The notes: generated by a model not told the origin, from the sequence alone. A stretch of 64,000 bases of DNA from Steinernema hermaphroditum (GCA_030435675.1 CM059625.1:6386001-6450000); one strand, 5' to 3'. Counted from the stretch's first letter, positions 20,968 to 31,938 are shown. Made by a program: numbers and translations.

Positions 20968-23900
20968 ATGACCAGAAAAGATCATCCTTCGGATCGCCTT
21001 CAAACGGGTATTGAGGTGCCTCCCACCTTTTCAAAGAAAAAGAAAGGGAAGACGAAGGAACTGCCAATTGTGGACGATGACTACGAGGACACCGCGGTTA
21101 ATTATGAACCCAGTTGTCTCGACAAATTCTTCAACGTCCTTCTTTGTCGGTAATTTCGGCTTTTTTCAAATACTCTTCTAATATTCGAATTGCAGATTTG
21201 ATTTGGCGAACCAAAAGTTAGAGGCCCGCCCTGTCAGTGTCTTCGGATTGGTAAGTGGTTTATGTGAAACCTTTGGTGAAACTGAATGAATCGGTTGCAG
21301 TTCCGCTATGCGAACACTGCTGACTACGCACTTCTAATTGTGGGCGTCATTTGCTCCATACTTTCTGGTGCTAGTTTACCAGTCCTGGCCATTATCAATG
21401 GTCGCATTGCTAACGTCCTCATGGTTGTTGATCATAGATCGGACGAATTTCGCAGAGCTGGATACGAAAATGTGTACATATTTATCGGAGTTGGATGTTT
21501 TACCCTGATAGTCAATTACGCTCAGGTGGGATGTCCTACACAATGAAAAAATAGATGGTGCTAATTTAGTATATGTGCTTCCAAACAGTCTGCGTTCGAG
21601 TTATTTCAAAACTGCGCCACAATTACCTGAAGGCCATCCTCAGACAGAATGCCGGATGGTTTGATAAGAACCACAGCGGCACGTTGACAACTCGCCTAAA
21701 TGAGTAAGCCACTATTACGACGTCTCAATCTCATTTCTCTGGATACAGTAACATCGAACGAATCCGTGAGGGAATCGGTGATAAACTCGGACTTCTGCTT
21801 CGTGCAGCCGCTATGTTGGCCGTGGCCATCGCCGTTGCCTTCAGCTACGAGTGGAGACTTGCCCTCATGATGCTCGGCGTCTCGCCTGCCACCTGCATCG
21901 TGATGTCGGTCTTGGCTCAGAGAATGGGGGCCATCACCCAGCGTGAACTGCAAGGTGTTGCGAAGGCCGGCGCCATCGCTGAAGAGTCTGTGCTCGGTGT
22001 TCGCACGGTTCAGGCATTTAATGGCCAAGAAACGATCGTCAAGCGCTATGAAGAAGCCCTTTCACATGGAAAGAAGTTCGGCATTCAGAAAAGCGTTTGG
22101 AGCGGAGTTCTTGGAGGACTATTCTTCTTTATCCTTTACGCGTTTTTGGGATCCGGATTACTTTATGGAGGGTGGCTATTGAAAGTTGGAATTTTCACGA
22201 ATCCCGGAGAGATCTTCACTGTCATCTTTTCTATGCTGCTGGGAGCTTACTTCTTGGGACTCGTCTCACCGCATCTTATGGTTCTGTTGAGTGCCCGCGT
22301 GGCTGCCGGGAGCATCTACAGTACTATTGATAGAGTACGCTTAGTTACCTTCACCACATAACTGTTCTGATTGCAGAGACCGAAAATCGATGTTTATTCC
22401 GAGGAAGGTCGTCGTCTAAAAGACGAAGACGTCGAAGGCCGTGTCGAGTTCAAAGGTGTTCATTTCCGGTACCCAACGAGAAAAGAAGCGAAAGTCTTGA
22501 ACGGATTGAACTTGGTCATCGAACCTGGTCAAACCGTTGCTCTTGTGGGCCACAGGTATCAGCATCGAAGATCAACCTGAAAAGAATGCTTATTTGCAGT
22601 GGGTGTGGAAAGTCTACTTCAGTGGGTCTGTTGACCCGGCTGTACGAATGTGAAGCGGGCGAAGTGCTTCTGGATGGAGCCGACGTCAAATCGTTGAATA
22701 TCCAGTGGTTGCGGAACGTTGTCGGAATTGTGCAACAAGAGCCTATTCTCTTCAACGACACCATCGGTACTGAAATGGGATAGATGTGAAACGAAGAATT
22801 CGAGTGTTTCAGAAGAAAACTTGAAGTTCGGCTTTCCCGAATGTTCCCGTGAGCGCATGGTGGAAGTCTGTAAAATGGCCAACGCCCATGATTTCATTAT
22901 GAAATTACCAAAAGGCTACGAAACGCGCATCGGCGAGGGTGGAGTGCAGTTGTCCGGAGGCCAAAAGCAGAGAATAGCAATTGCACGAACACTAGCTCGC
23001 GACCCGAAGGTACTGCTACTCGATGAGGCTACGAGCGCTCTGGATGCCCAAAGTGAATCCATTGTACAGGTACGCTGATAAGGCAAATGAATGGTAGAAG
23101 TTATTCAATTACAGGAGGCTCTCAACAATGCTTCCCGAGGACGGTCTACTATTGTGATTGCTCACAGACTCTCAACAGTTAGAGATGCGGATAAAATCGT
23201 CGTCTTCGAAAAAGGACAAATTGCGGAGCAAGGAACTCATCGCGAGTTGTTCGAACTAGGAGGACGATATGCTGACCTCGTGAAAGCGCAGCAGTTCCAG
23301 CCGGAAACCATTGAAGAAGAAGACGAAGACCAAGAAATCGACTTGGAGCGGTAAGACACGAAGTATCTGTGTTAAGCCTGACCCATATTCAGTGATGAGC
23401 GACAAGAAGGTGTATACAAGGCAGTCCCTATCCAGTATCCACACGAATCCGTTCAGTACGACGAGGTGCCCTTCGATGATATTACTCCTGCAGGACGACG
23501 CGAGTCGTTTACTGGAAGCAACTTTGGACGTGAATCGTTCGTTAGAGGTTCCACAAGAGGCGCTGTGAGCAGTGTCCGGTCGTCGTTCGCTAGCGCCATC
23601 ATGTTGAGTGCTGAGCACGAAGCATTCGCTCACCAAGTAGAAAAGGAAATGGCTGACGACGGAAAGATAAAAGCCGGACTGTTTACTGTCTATCGGCATG
23701 CAGAAGGAAACTATACCTTGATCGTGATATGTTTCTTTTTGAACCTGGTCCGCTCTCTGCAGCTCCCGGCCCTGGCGCTCATCATGCCAGAGTCCTTCAG
23801 GGCATTCATAATGCCTCCAGATGACATGGTCCATCAATTAGTTAAGGTCTGCATTATATTCTCAGCTGTCGGTCTGGGTATTGTCCTCTTCCAAGCTCTG

Positions 23901-25680
23901 AGTGTAAGTCAACCACTTCAAACAAAATAAAGCAAAGACGAGCTGCTTTAGACAGTTCTGTGCGGAATCATTTCGGAACGGCTGACTCTTTCCTTCCGAG
24001 TCAGAGCATTGCGCAATATCCTTTACCAGGACGCGGCTTACTTCGACAATCCACAGCATACGGCCGGAAAACTGATCACCCGTCTGGCCACAGATGCTCC
24101 GAACGTGAAGGCTCTTATCGACAGTCGCATGTTACAAGTGGTCTACTGTGTAGCCTCCTTGTTGACCGAGATCATCATTTGCTTCATTTACTCCTGGCAA
24201 ATTGCCATTGTTGGCACCGGATTGGCTTTTCTTCTGGGAATCATGCAGATCGTTCTCGCACACTTTATCCAGAAACGAAACATGGATCTCATCAAGAACG
24301 ACGAAGCAGGAAGAGTTGGTTTACGGGAACAGCAACCGAACATAATCGGCCATTTTCCAGACAGCCATTGAAATCATCGAAAACGTACGAACAATTCAGC
24401 TCTTGACGAGAGAAGGCGTCTTTTATGAGCGTTATGAGCAGTGCTCCAAAGGACAGAAATGGAACGAAATGGGCCGTGCTTGGTTGGAAGCGGCCAACTA
24501 CAGTATCTCGCAGACCTTCCAATATTTCATGACGGCAGTTACATACGCTCTTGGTATCCATGTGATCTCAATGGGACAGAAGAGCCCAGATCATGTTTTC
24601 CAGTAAGACACAGTGAAAATATTTGCGTATTTATGGAGTGCTTTAGGGGAATCGTCGCCATGATGATGGCCGCTGTTGCCGTCATGGATGGGGCTGCCTA
24701 TTTCCCTGAGTTCGTCAAGGCGAGGACGGCGTCTGGAATGCTATTCTCAATGATTTTCAGAAAGCCAAAGACTGGAGACTCAAGTGTTGGTGAAAAGATG
24801 GTTAGGTGTAATATGTCTGGCCATTATCATGAAGTCATTCGTTTAGAATTTGCAAGGAAACATTCACTTCAAGCATGTGAAATTCACTTATCCACAACGT
24901 CCACGACAACCTGTTATGACCGATCTGAACTTCAACGCTAATAGAGGTCAGACAGTTGCGCTGGTAGGACCGTCTGGTTCCGGCAAGAGTACGGTAATTT
25001 CGATGATCGAACGATTCTATGATCCAACTGGCGGCGCTGTGGTATGCTGTTCAATAGTTGTTCTCGTATAATGTATTGCTGCCTAGCTGTTCGATGGACG
25101 AGACCTGAAAGAGTTGAGTTTGGATCACTTCAGAACTCAAGTTGCATTAGTCGGCCAGGAGCCTCGTTTGTTCGCCGGAACTATTAAAGAAAACATATGC
25201 TTTGGCCTTGGAGATACAGTATCAGGTGCCGAAGTAGACAAAGCGGTGGAACTCGCAAACGCGAAACGTTTCCTAAGCAATCTGCCGCAAGGTCTCGACA
25301 CGGAGGTTGGAGAGAAAGGAACTCAAATGTCGGGTGGACAGAAACAGCGCATCGCGATTGCGCGCGCCTTGGTTCGAAATCCGAAGATTCTCCTGTTGGA
25401 CGAAGCCACAAGTGCGCTTGATTCGGAATCGGAGAGGGTAAGCGGAGCCAGCTCGCCGCTCATTCAAGGTGATCCTGTTTAGGCTGTACAACAGGCGTTG
25501 GACAACGCCAGAGAAGGCCGAACGTGCATTACGATAGCCCATCGTCTTTCTTCCATTCAGAATTCTGACCTCATCCTCTTCATCGAAAACGGAAAAGTGA
25601 GAGAAAGTGGAAATCACAGCAGTCTGATGGCAAAGAAGGGCAAATATTACGATCTGATCAAGAAGCAGGATCTGAATTAG
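20968..25680 (+). CDS. pgp: P-glycoprotein, full ABCB-type multidrug exporter
   Basis: Sixteen exons: 20968-21149, 21196-21250, 21301-21525, 21570-21703, 21749-22334, 22377-22555, 22600-22766, 22813-23069, 23115-23350, 23393-23903, 23952-24314, 24361-24602, 24647-24800, 24847-25041, 25087-25437, 25483-25680. They encode 1344 residues, the usual size for a full TMD-NBD-TMD-NBD exporter. NBD1 has Walker A GHSGCGKST (split by an intron), [13 protein letters not shown] and [15 protein letters not shown]2 has [22 protein letters not shown] and [12 protein letters not shown], and each half has an H-loop (AHRLS). All key residues are present, so it should be active. It is a plasma-membrane pump for hydrophobic toxins and drugs. 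TTACAG ends 17 bases before the ATG. Intron 11 uses a GTTGGT donor. Confidence 0.93.
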
Positions 25681-26044
25681 AATGCGGTGGTCCATATCTC
25701 TAGAACATATCGGGTTTTTACGTTACATACAACATGTTAGATTGTACATAACTGCCTGAAACGAATGAACAGTCATATTGTATATGAAATGGAATACTCT
25801 ATTCGTCAACGGATTCGAGAGCTTTCACATAATAGTCATACAAGTGGTTATATAGAAGAAGCTCCAGAGACGATCTTTAGTCGGACAGTCGGAAGATATA
25901 AGGCCACACTGAATGAAGGCGATGATTTGATTCGTATGATCAAAGAGCACACATCTAAGTTCAAATAGAATATTTCTGAAGAATTTCTTTCACCACAAAT
26001 GTTTTTGTTAGGAACTGCTAATACAATGGAGACCGGAAAGCTGG
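25681..26044. other. 3' flank of P-glycoprotein, up to the transposon
   Basis: Contains a 67-codon open frame (25765-25968) ending EHTSKFK that I do not recognise and that lacks good splice partners. The sequence runs directly into the 9-bp target duplication of the transposon at 26045. Confidence 0.4.
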
Positions 26045-26053
26045 ATAAGTTGA
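26045..26053 (+). repeat. Outer target-site duplication, left copy
   Basis: ATAAGTTGA, directly abutting the element end; identical copy at 29812-29820. Confidence 0.88.
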
Positions 26054-26061
26054 GGTTGTGT

Positions 26062-26207
26062 GACAATAGATCCCCGGGACAATAGATCCCGGGACAATAG
26101 ATCCCGGGGACAATAGATCCCGACGGGACAACAGATCCCCGGGACAATAGATCCCTGGGACAATAGATCCCGGGGATAATAGATCCCGGGGACGATAGAT
26201 CCTGGGG
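26062..26207 (+). repeat. Terminal minisatellite, outer left end
   Basis: About nine tandem copies of a 15-18 bp unit of the form GGGACAATAGATCCC with small spacer changes (one CGACGGGACAAC variant). The unit is itself nearly palindromic across junctions (GGGATC/GATCCC). Confidence 0.9.
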
Positions 26208-26311
26208 AAAACAGAAGAAAGATAATACATTTCGTTTTCCAGTTAAAACAACTCAGACATTTGCAAAATAATTTATTGTTTAACAACGCTATGAACAAAA
26301 GTAACATTTGC

Positions 26312-26434
26312 TTGTTGCATTTCGAGCATTTCCAGACTACATACTTGTTGCATTTCGAGCATTTCCAGACTACATACTTGTTGCATTTCGAGCATTTCCA
26401 GACTACATACTTGTTGCATTTCGAGCATTTCCAG
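26312..26434 (+). repeat. 33-bp tandem repeat, about 3.7 copies
   Basis: Perfect copies of a 33-bp unit beginning TTGTTGCATTTCGAGCATTT at 26312, 26345, 26378 and 26411 (last copy partial). It lies just beyond the 3' end of the transposase frame, inside the outer element. Confidence 0.92.
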
Positions 26435-27246
26435 ATTTAAACCTTAAGATATAACATTCGTCACACATGGACACAACAGCTTACACTTGCCAACTCAATG
26501 TTGAAGTCGGCGTCAGTTTGAAACATATCGTTTTCATCGTTTCGTGCAAGTATCGAAACGGACTTCTTAGCACAATTGAATGCTTGGTGGCGACAATAAC
26601 GCACTAATATATCGAGATCGGGATCTTCTCCCTCTTCAAGTTGAGCCAAATAAAGACTCAGCTTCTCTTTCGCATTCTGAACACGCCGCTCCGATTCGCT
26701 ATAGACAGTTGCTCTCATGCGAATATCACGCTGACGTCTTAGAAGTTGTAGCGCGCGTGTTGCACTCGCATTAATCTCCTTTCTCATGACAGATAGAAAA
26801 CGTCCAAAAGATGGATGATTCGACGGGAAAACAGCACGGAGCTGGTTATGCCATCCCTCAGCGTGATTCGTCGTCCGTGGGCCGTCATTATCAAAATGTG
26901 ACTAAGAGTTACGGTATCTCGCCCAGTAATCATTGAAGTACTGGAACAATTGTCGAATCTTGGCATTTTCGGCCGGTTCATAAGATTGCGGCATGTTCTC
27001 GCGAAGATAATCCAAAATCAAGTGCCAGTAAGAGTTTGGAGCTTGCGCAGATCCAATGAACGTTCTGATCCACGTGCAGAAGGAGGCGTTCGTGGAACGG
27101 TCGTAAATAGCTTTCAAGCCTAATGTGGCAACTTTGTCCATCACGTTCTATAAATGCAACACGAAATGTGCCACATCTAACATATTCTAACCTTCGAAAA
27201 ATGAAAGTAGCATGACTTCACTGTTGAGTTTCGAAAAACCTGCTTT

Positions 27247-27255
27247 GCAGCATTC
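27247..27255 (+). repeat. Inner target-site duplication, left copy
   Basis: GCAGCATTC, identical to 29017-29025; on the coding strand it is GAATGCTGC within the transposase NAA codons. Confidence 0.88.
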
Positions 27256-27263
27256 GGTTGTGT

Positions 27264-27393
27264 GACAATAGATCCCCGGGACAATAGATCCCGGGACAAT
27301 AGATCCCGGGGACAATAGATCCCGACGGGACAACAGATCCCCGGGACAATAGATCCCGGGGATAATAGATCCCGGGGACGATAGATCCTGGGG
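27264..27393 (+). repeat. Terminal minisatellite, inner left end
   Basis: GACAATAGATCCC unit array, one unit shorter than the outer left array, otherwise the same order of variants. Confidence 0.9.
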
Positions 27394-27620
27394 AAAACAG
27401 AAGAAAGATAATACATTTCGTTTTCCAGTTAAAACAACTCACAAGGGAAGTACACAACATGACCCCCGCCGATTTGGCTGAAATTTGGTGCACTGATAGA
27501 TCTTGGGGAGAGTAGTAACCGTGCAAAAAATTAGCTGCCCATACCGGGTAGATTTCGAGAAAAATGTACTTTTAAATTTGCTATTGTGGTTATGTTGTTC
27601 TAATGCATGAGTGTTGAGAG

Positions 27621-27690
27621 CGTACAGGTGGTCGAGGGGTAACACTTCAGAACCGCGTATTTTGGTTTCGGGTTCGAATCCCAGTGGAAA
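27621..27690 (+). other. tRNA-like pol III promoter boxes, left arm
   Basis: A-box-like TGGTCGAGGGG at 27629-27639 and a perfect B-box GGTTCGAATCC at 27671-27681, spaced as in a tRNA gene. A complete cloverleaf is not evident, so it is more likely a tRNA-derived relic than a functional tRNA. Confidence 0.55.
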
Positions 27691-28082
27691 CAATTCCTTT
27701 TATCTTTCCTTTCCTTGTTTCTCTGGGTGTAAATTTCACGTTAGCACAGTTCTCCCGATTCGAAAATGTGTTATTCTTGAAATGCAAAGATGACAGATGT
27801 CCAAATCGCAGCACTGAAATCCACAGCGCTACAGAAAGCGACCAAACATCAAGATGTGGTGTATCTCAATGCCCTGGGTGTCCTGATCACTTTCTCAAAT
27901 TATTAGCGGACGTCGATAACATGATGGCTAAAACTGGTCTCAACATGATTCTTATAGTTGGCATAAAGAGATGATATATGGATACGAAAAAATTACTTCG
28001 TGATTTTCTCTTTTTTTTTGCGACGAAATGCAGTAAAAGGCAGTTAGATACAAATGATAAAACGAATGAAAAATCACGACTT

Positions 28083-28150
28083 CTGATGGGAATCGAACCC
28101 GGGTGTACCGCCTGTCAGGCAAGACTGTTACCACTGAACTATTGAGACAC
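28083..28150 (-). other. tRNA-Gly-like pseudogene or SINE head at the palindrome centre
   Basis: On the minus strand, AGTTCAGTGGTAACAG, then TTGCCTGACAGGCGG, then CCCGGGTTCGATTCCC follow the order and spacing of a tRNA-Gly(GCC) D arm, anticodon arm and T arm. The anticodon position reads GAC rather than GCC, and acceptor and T stems pair poorly, so it is probably a decayed copy. A-box and B-box are intact. Confidence 0.6.
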
Positions 28151-28459
28151 AGTCGATTCGCCATCGTTGTCGTACTATGATACGTTTTTACGTAAAGTTG
28201 ATCATCTTGATGCCAGTTTTAGTCCCAGTGTAACCGACGGCCGCTAATATTTTGAGAACGTGCTTAGGACACAATGCCTTCATGTTTGGTCACTTTCTTT
28301 AGCGCTGTGGATTTCAGTGTTGAGATTTGGTCATCTGTAATCCTTGCATTTTAAGAAGATTTTGCATTTCAAGAATAACGCATTTTCGAATCGGGAGAAC
28401 TGTGCTAACGTGAAATTTACACCCAGAGAAACAAGGAAAGGAAAGATAAAAGGAATTGT

Positions 28460-28530
28460 TTCCACTGGGATTCGAACCCGAAACCAAAATACGCGGTTCT
28501 GAAGTGTTACCCCTCGACCACCTGTACGCT
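28460..28530 (-). other. tRNA-like pol III promoter boxes, right arm
   Basis: Mirror copy of the left-arm sequence: B-box complement GGATTCGAACC at 28468-28478 and A-box complement CCCCTCGACCA at 28510-28520. Confidence 0.55.
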
Positions 28531-28863
28531 CTCAACACTCCTGCATTAGAACAACATAACCACAATAGCAAATTTAAAAGTACATTTTTCTCGAAATCTA
28601 CCCGGTATGGGCAGCTAATTTTTTGCACGGTTACTACTCTCCCCAAGATCTATCAGTGCACCAAATTTCAGCCAAATCGGCGGGGGTCATGTTGTGTACT
28701 TCCCTTGTGAGTGACGAATCACGGAACACAAAGAGCAGATACGTAAAAAATTTCGATAATCTGTTTTCTTATTCCCGTTATTGCGAAAATGACGGGAATA
28801 AGACGTTGTAGGACCAATTCGCTGTAGGATACTCCTGATCCTCAGGCGAAGGATTTGTTCTTT

Positions 28864-29010
28864 CCGGGGATCTGTTTTCCCCGGGATCTATTTTCCCAGG
28901 GATCTATTGTCCCAGGGATCCATTGTCCTGGGGATCTGTTGTCCCGTCGGGATCTATTGTCCCCGGGATCTATTGTCCCGGGATCTATTGTCCCGGGGAT
29001 CTATTGTCCA
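28864..29010 (-). repeat. Terminal minisatellite, inner right end
   Basis: Inverse-orientation array nearly identical to 29659-29805, with a few substitutions such as ATTTTCCCAG for ATTGTCCCAG. Confidence 0.9.
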
Positions 29011-29016
29011 TATACC

Positions 29017-29025
29017 GCAGCATTC
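29017..29025 (+). repeat. Inner target-site duplication, right copy
   Basis: GCAGCATTC, identical to 27247-27255. Confidence 0.88.
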
Positions 29026-29658
29026 ATTGCTGCCGGTTCCATGTCAAAGTGGAACACTTTAGCCACGCGGGTGTCCCCGAACTCTAGCAGCAGAGCGTCC
29101 CGAATGTGTTGAAACATCAACTTATAGTCAGCTGTATCCTTCGTAGGCAGCAGCGCCGTAACACTCAAAACCGATTCCGAACGGTCGGGCAATTCCTAAC
29201 GATACTCGATTAGAAGTTGAAAAGAATGTACGGCACCACCTGATAGATTGCATGTAACGTATACAACTGGCGAAAAGCCGACCCTGCTTGCGGCTGGTAC
29301 TTAAAATTGCCGTCGCACGAGATGTGCTCACAACATCGAAAAGCGGCTAGACCAACAACAGACGCCATAACAACCATAGGCTTTTTCGTAGCATCGGTTT
29401 CGTGATAAATTATCCACGTGTTGTCATTTAAATTGTTGCCGATACCTACAGGCCTAGGAGATAGTGGTGCCTAAGTAGCAAATGCCAGAGCTATTTTACA
29501 ATCGCAACTCCAAAAATACCTGTAGCTCCTGAGGAATAGGAGTGTGAAACGTGTCAATATTTAGAAACGATGACGGGAAAAAAATGACGGGAATAAGACG
29601 TTGTAGGACCAATTCGTTGTAGGATACTCCTGATCCTCAGGCGAAGGATTTGTTCTTT

Positions 29659-29805
29659 CCGGGGATCTGTTTTCCCCGGGATCTATTGTCCCAGGGATCT
29701 ATTGTCCCAGGGATCCATTGTCCCGGGGATCTGTTGTCCCGTCGGGATCTATTGTCCCCGGGATCTATTGTCCCGGGATCTATTGTCCCGGGGATCTATT
29801 GTCCA
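29659..29805 (-). repeat. Terminal minisatellite, outer right end
   Basis: The same unit array in inverse orientation (GGGATCTATTGTCCC), including the same CGTCGGGATC variant at the matching place. Confidence 0.9.
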
Positions 29806-29811
29806 TATACC

Positions 29812-29820
29812 ATAAGTTGA
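29812..29820 (+). repeat. Outer target-site duplication, right copy
   Basis: ATAAGTTGA, directly abutting the element end; identical copy at 26045-26053. Confidence 0.88.
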
Positions 29821-30079
29821 AAGTGGTGGCCAATGAAAGCTTAGTTACTAATTACGGAGAAGGCCAGAAAGTAACGAAAAAGATCACAGATCGATTCACG
29901 GTTTCTATATGATTTCTTTTTATCGTTACCGCAAAAAAAGAAAACACGTCTGACTGGGCGAACTTTTCGTACTTTCATCGTCTCATACCAAAAATCGCAA
30001 CCATAGAGCACCCTTATCGCCGCCAAATAAAGTGGAGGTGCTAGTTACCGTTTGTTCTCCCTTGCTTCCCCATGCCGAC
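29821..30079. other. Gap between transposon and amino-acid transporter
   Basis: Probably the promoter of the SLC7 gene. A short frame (ending VTKKITDRFTVSI) is continuous across the reconstructed empty insertion site but has no recognised homology. Confidence 0.4.
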
Positions 30080-31938
30080 ATGTCGTCTTCCCGCGAAAAA
30101 CATCAAATCGGCGCTTTGGCGGCAGTCGCCTACTGTGCGGGAGATATGATAGGCTCTGGGATATTCATATCTCCAACAGCTATTCTCTCCCATACAGGCT
30201 CCGTCGCCCTTTCGCTGATTGTTTGGGTTGCCTGTGCGGTGATCGCCGTTGTCGGGGCCCTTGTCTACATAGAACTAGGGACAAGCATTCGACGTTCGGG
30301 TTGTGATTTCGCCTACTTATCACATGCAGAATGGTAACAATATATATTTATTGTCGTTATAGCTCAGCAAGTCCCTTCCAGGCATTTTCTGGCGGTGGCG
30401 TTCCTGTGGGTCGGAGTGGTCATCCAGTCGCCGTGCGTACTCGCCATTCAGTCAACAGCTTTATCACAGAATATTGTCGGTGGAGTCCAGATTTACTACC
30501 ATATGAACGCGGGTTTACAATACCTGTTGGAAAAGCTGATCGCCATCGCCGTCTTATGTACATATACACTCAGTTAGCCTGCAAATCGTACTTTTACTTT
30601 AAGTGCTGCTCGGCCTTCTTAACATGTTTTCGCTTAAGCAGTGGGCATCCAAGTTCCAAATCGTGGCTTTTACGGCTAAAATTCTGACTACAATCCTAAT
30701 CATAGGCGCAGGAATTTACTATATCGCATTTCAAGGTAATCCTGTTCAGACAGGTCCATTATTGCTGATTTAGAAAAATACAAATCCTTCAACGACGCCT
30801 TTGAAAACAGCACCAAAAATCCAGGAGAAATAGTGCTTGCTCTCTATGCTGGACTTTTCGCCTACGAGGGATGGTGTATACTAAATTATGGTCTCGAGGA
30901 AATCGCAAATCCGAAAAGGTATCTCAGGTTCAACATTCCTGCTAATCATAGGCATTGAGGGTGCTTCCTATTGCGGCATTAGGAGGAATTGGAATTTCCG
31001 CCACCGTCTATGTGCTTATGAACGTGTCATACTTTGCTTTATTGACCGTAGATGAATTCAAGAGTTCGGATGCAGTTGCTGTTGTAAGTGGCAGTGTATC
31101 GACAAGAATTTACATATTCCACTTCTAAGACCTCTTGTGCCATACTGTATTTTTGGCTTTAGGCCTTCTCGAAAAAGGCGCTTTCCGGATTTGCACCTGT
31201 TCTACCGTTTCTCATCGCCCTTCTTCTTTTGAGTAATCTCAATACAACAATCTTCAGTGGTAGTCGGTAGCTACGACGCCAACAAAACTTATGTTTTTTT
31301 TTCTCTATTTAGGCATTTACTAGCAGGTGCCCAACGACGCGTTGCGCCTACCGTCTTCTCCCTCATCGATCAATCGTCGGGTTCTCCTCGAATTGCCATT
31401 GTCACTGAGGTTATCCTTCATTTTCCACCACAAAATACGCATCGATTTCAGCTCGTTTTTGGCGTAGCCATGCTTTTTGCCGGGGATCTAAGTCGTTTGA
31501 TCAGCTACATGACCTTTGCTGGAATGCTAGAACGCGTGTCAGTGGTGCTTGCCCTCTTCTATATGCGTTACAAAAAGACTCCAATGCATCCTGAAGGCAT
31601 CCGATATCCGATTATTCTACCACTTCTCTTTCTCTGCATTAACATCACTCTGCTAGTGATTCCACTAATCCTAGACTTTACCGTAGCCCTTTATGGCTTG
31701 GCAGCAGTTTTTTTCGGCCTCCTCGTCTATTTTTTATTCATATTCCCCAATCAACTCCCGATGTGGCTGATGAAAATGGACGGTATGATAAACTTTTCTC
31801 TTATTGAGGAAGAACACTCATTTAGAGGGTGTGTCCAACGTAGTACAACGGATATTCGGTTTGGAACCATCGGCGTTCATACCGGATGAATGCGTAATGC
31901 ACAAGAAAGTAGTTTCTGTTGTAAACGTGATAATTTAG
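30080..31938 (+). CDS. SLC7-family amino-acid transporter (LAT/AAT catalytic subunit)
   Basis: Nine exons (30080-30333, 30382-30557, 30604-30735, 30774-30918, 30960-31083, 31163-31266, 31313-31409, 31452-31782, 31826-31938) encode 491 residues, the usual size of a 12-helix light chain. TM1 carries the substrate-site motif GDMIGSGIFISP. Others include GLFAYEGWCILNYGLEEIANPKR, VLMNVSYFALLTVDEF and SNLNTTIFSGSRHLLAGAQR, all family landmarks. Such transporters exchange neutral or basic amino acids at the plasma membrane, some with a glycoprotein heavy chain. I place the start at 30080 because MSSSREKHQIGALAAVAYC matches the family N-terminus. Exon 5 uses an ATTGAG acceptor, slightly unusual. Confidence 0.9.

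Larger units (their letters stand above)
27438..28711. repeat. Long inverted repeat inside the nested element
   Basis: Left arm 27438 to about 27965 and right arm about 28195-28711 are reverse complements. The outer 350 bp of each arm is almost identical; the inner part has diverged by substitutions and small gaps. The spacer is about 230 bp. The two open frames in the arms (around 27439-27693 and 28456-28710) are mirror images of each other and not genes. Confidence 0.9.
27256..29016. mobile_element. Nested non-autonomous MULE-type foldback element, 1761 bp
   Basis: It sits inside the transposase gene, flanked by perfect 9-bp repeats GCAGCATTC (27247-27255 and 29017-29025). Its ends match those of the outer element: the left 186 bp matches 26054-26255 minus one minisatellite unit, and the right 228 bp matches 29584-29811. 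Between them there is no transposase; instead a long inverted repeat occupies 27438-28711. It therefore looks like a derivative mobilised in trans by a related MULE. Confidence 0.88.
26461..29470 (-). pseudogene. MULE transposase, split by nested insertion and carrying an in-frame stop
   Basis: Coding blocks on the minus strand are 29470-29240, 29195-29017 (interrupted), 27255-27192 and 27147-26461. The first encodes ...SCDGNFKYQPQAG, the first catalytic Asp region of the MULE core. The second encodes SVTALLPTKDTADYKLMFQH and FHFDMEPAAMNA, with the second Asp. The frame resumes past the nested element at the same NAA codons with KSCYFHFSK. The last block has NHAEGWHNQLRAVFPSNHPS, typical of the C-terminal part, but a TAG at 26899-26901 cuts it. 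The N-terminal DNA-binding region usual for autonomous MULEs is not seen upstream of about 29560. The gene cannot now make a full transposase. Confidence 0.8.
26054..29811. mobile_element. MULE (Mutator-like) DNA transposon with minisatellite ends, 3758 bp including a nested element
   Basis: The element is bounded by a perfect 9-bp direct repeat ATAAGTTGA (26045-26053 and 29812-29820), the length typical of MULE target duplications. Its ends are GGTTGTGTGACAATAG on the left and, reverse-complemented, GGTATATGGACAATAG on the right. Each is followed by an array of GGGACAATAGATCCC-like units. On the minus strand it carries a spliced transposase gene with a recognisable MULE core, now broken by a nested element and an in-frame stop. 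The right 228 bp (29584-29811) and left 202 bp are shared with the nested element. Confidence 0.88.

Noticed and set aside
27439..28710. Two 84-residue open frames beginning MFPLGFEPETK on opposite strands
   Set aside because: They are mirror copies of the inverted-repeat arms and read through tRNA-like sequence; not proteins.
25765..29912. A gene interrupted by the outer transposon (open frames on both sides of the insertion)
   Set aside because: A short frame continues across the empty site, but the left frame at 25765-25968 cannot be joined to it with a valid donor and phase, and the match to a known family is too short to trust.
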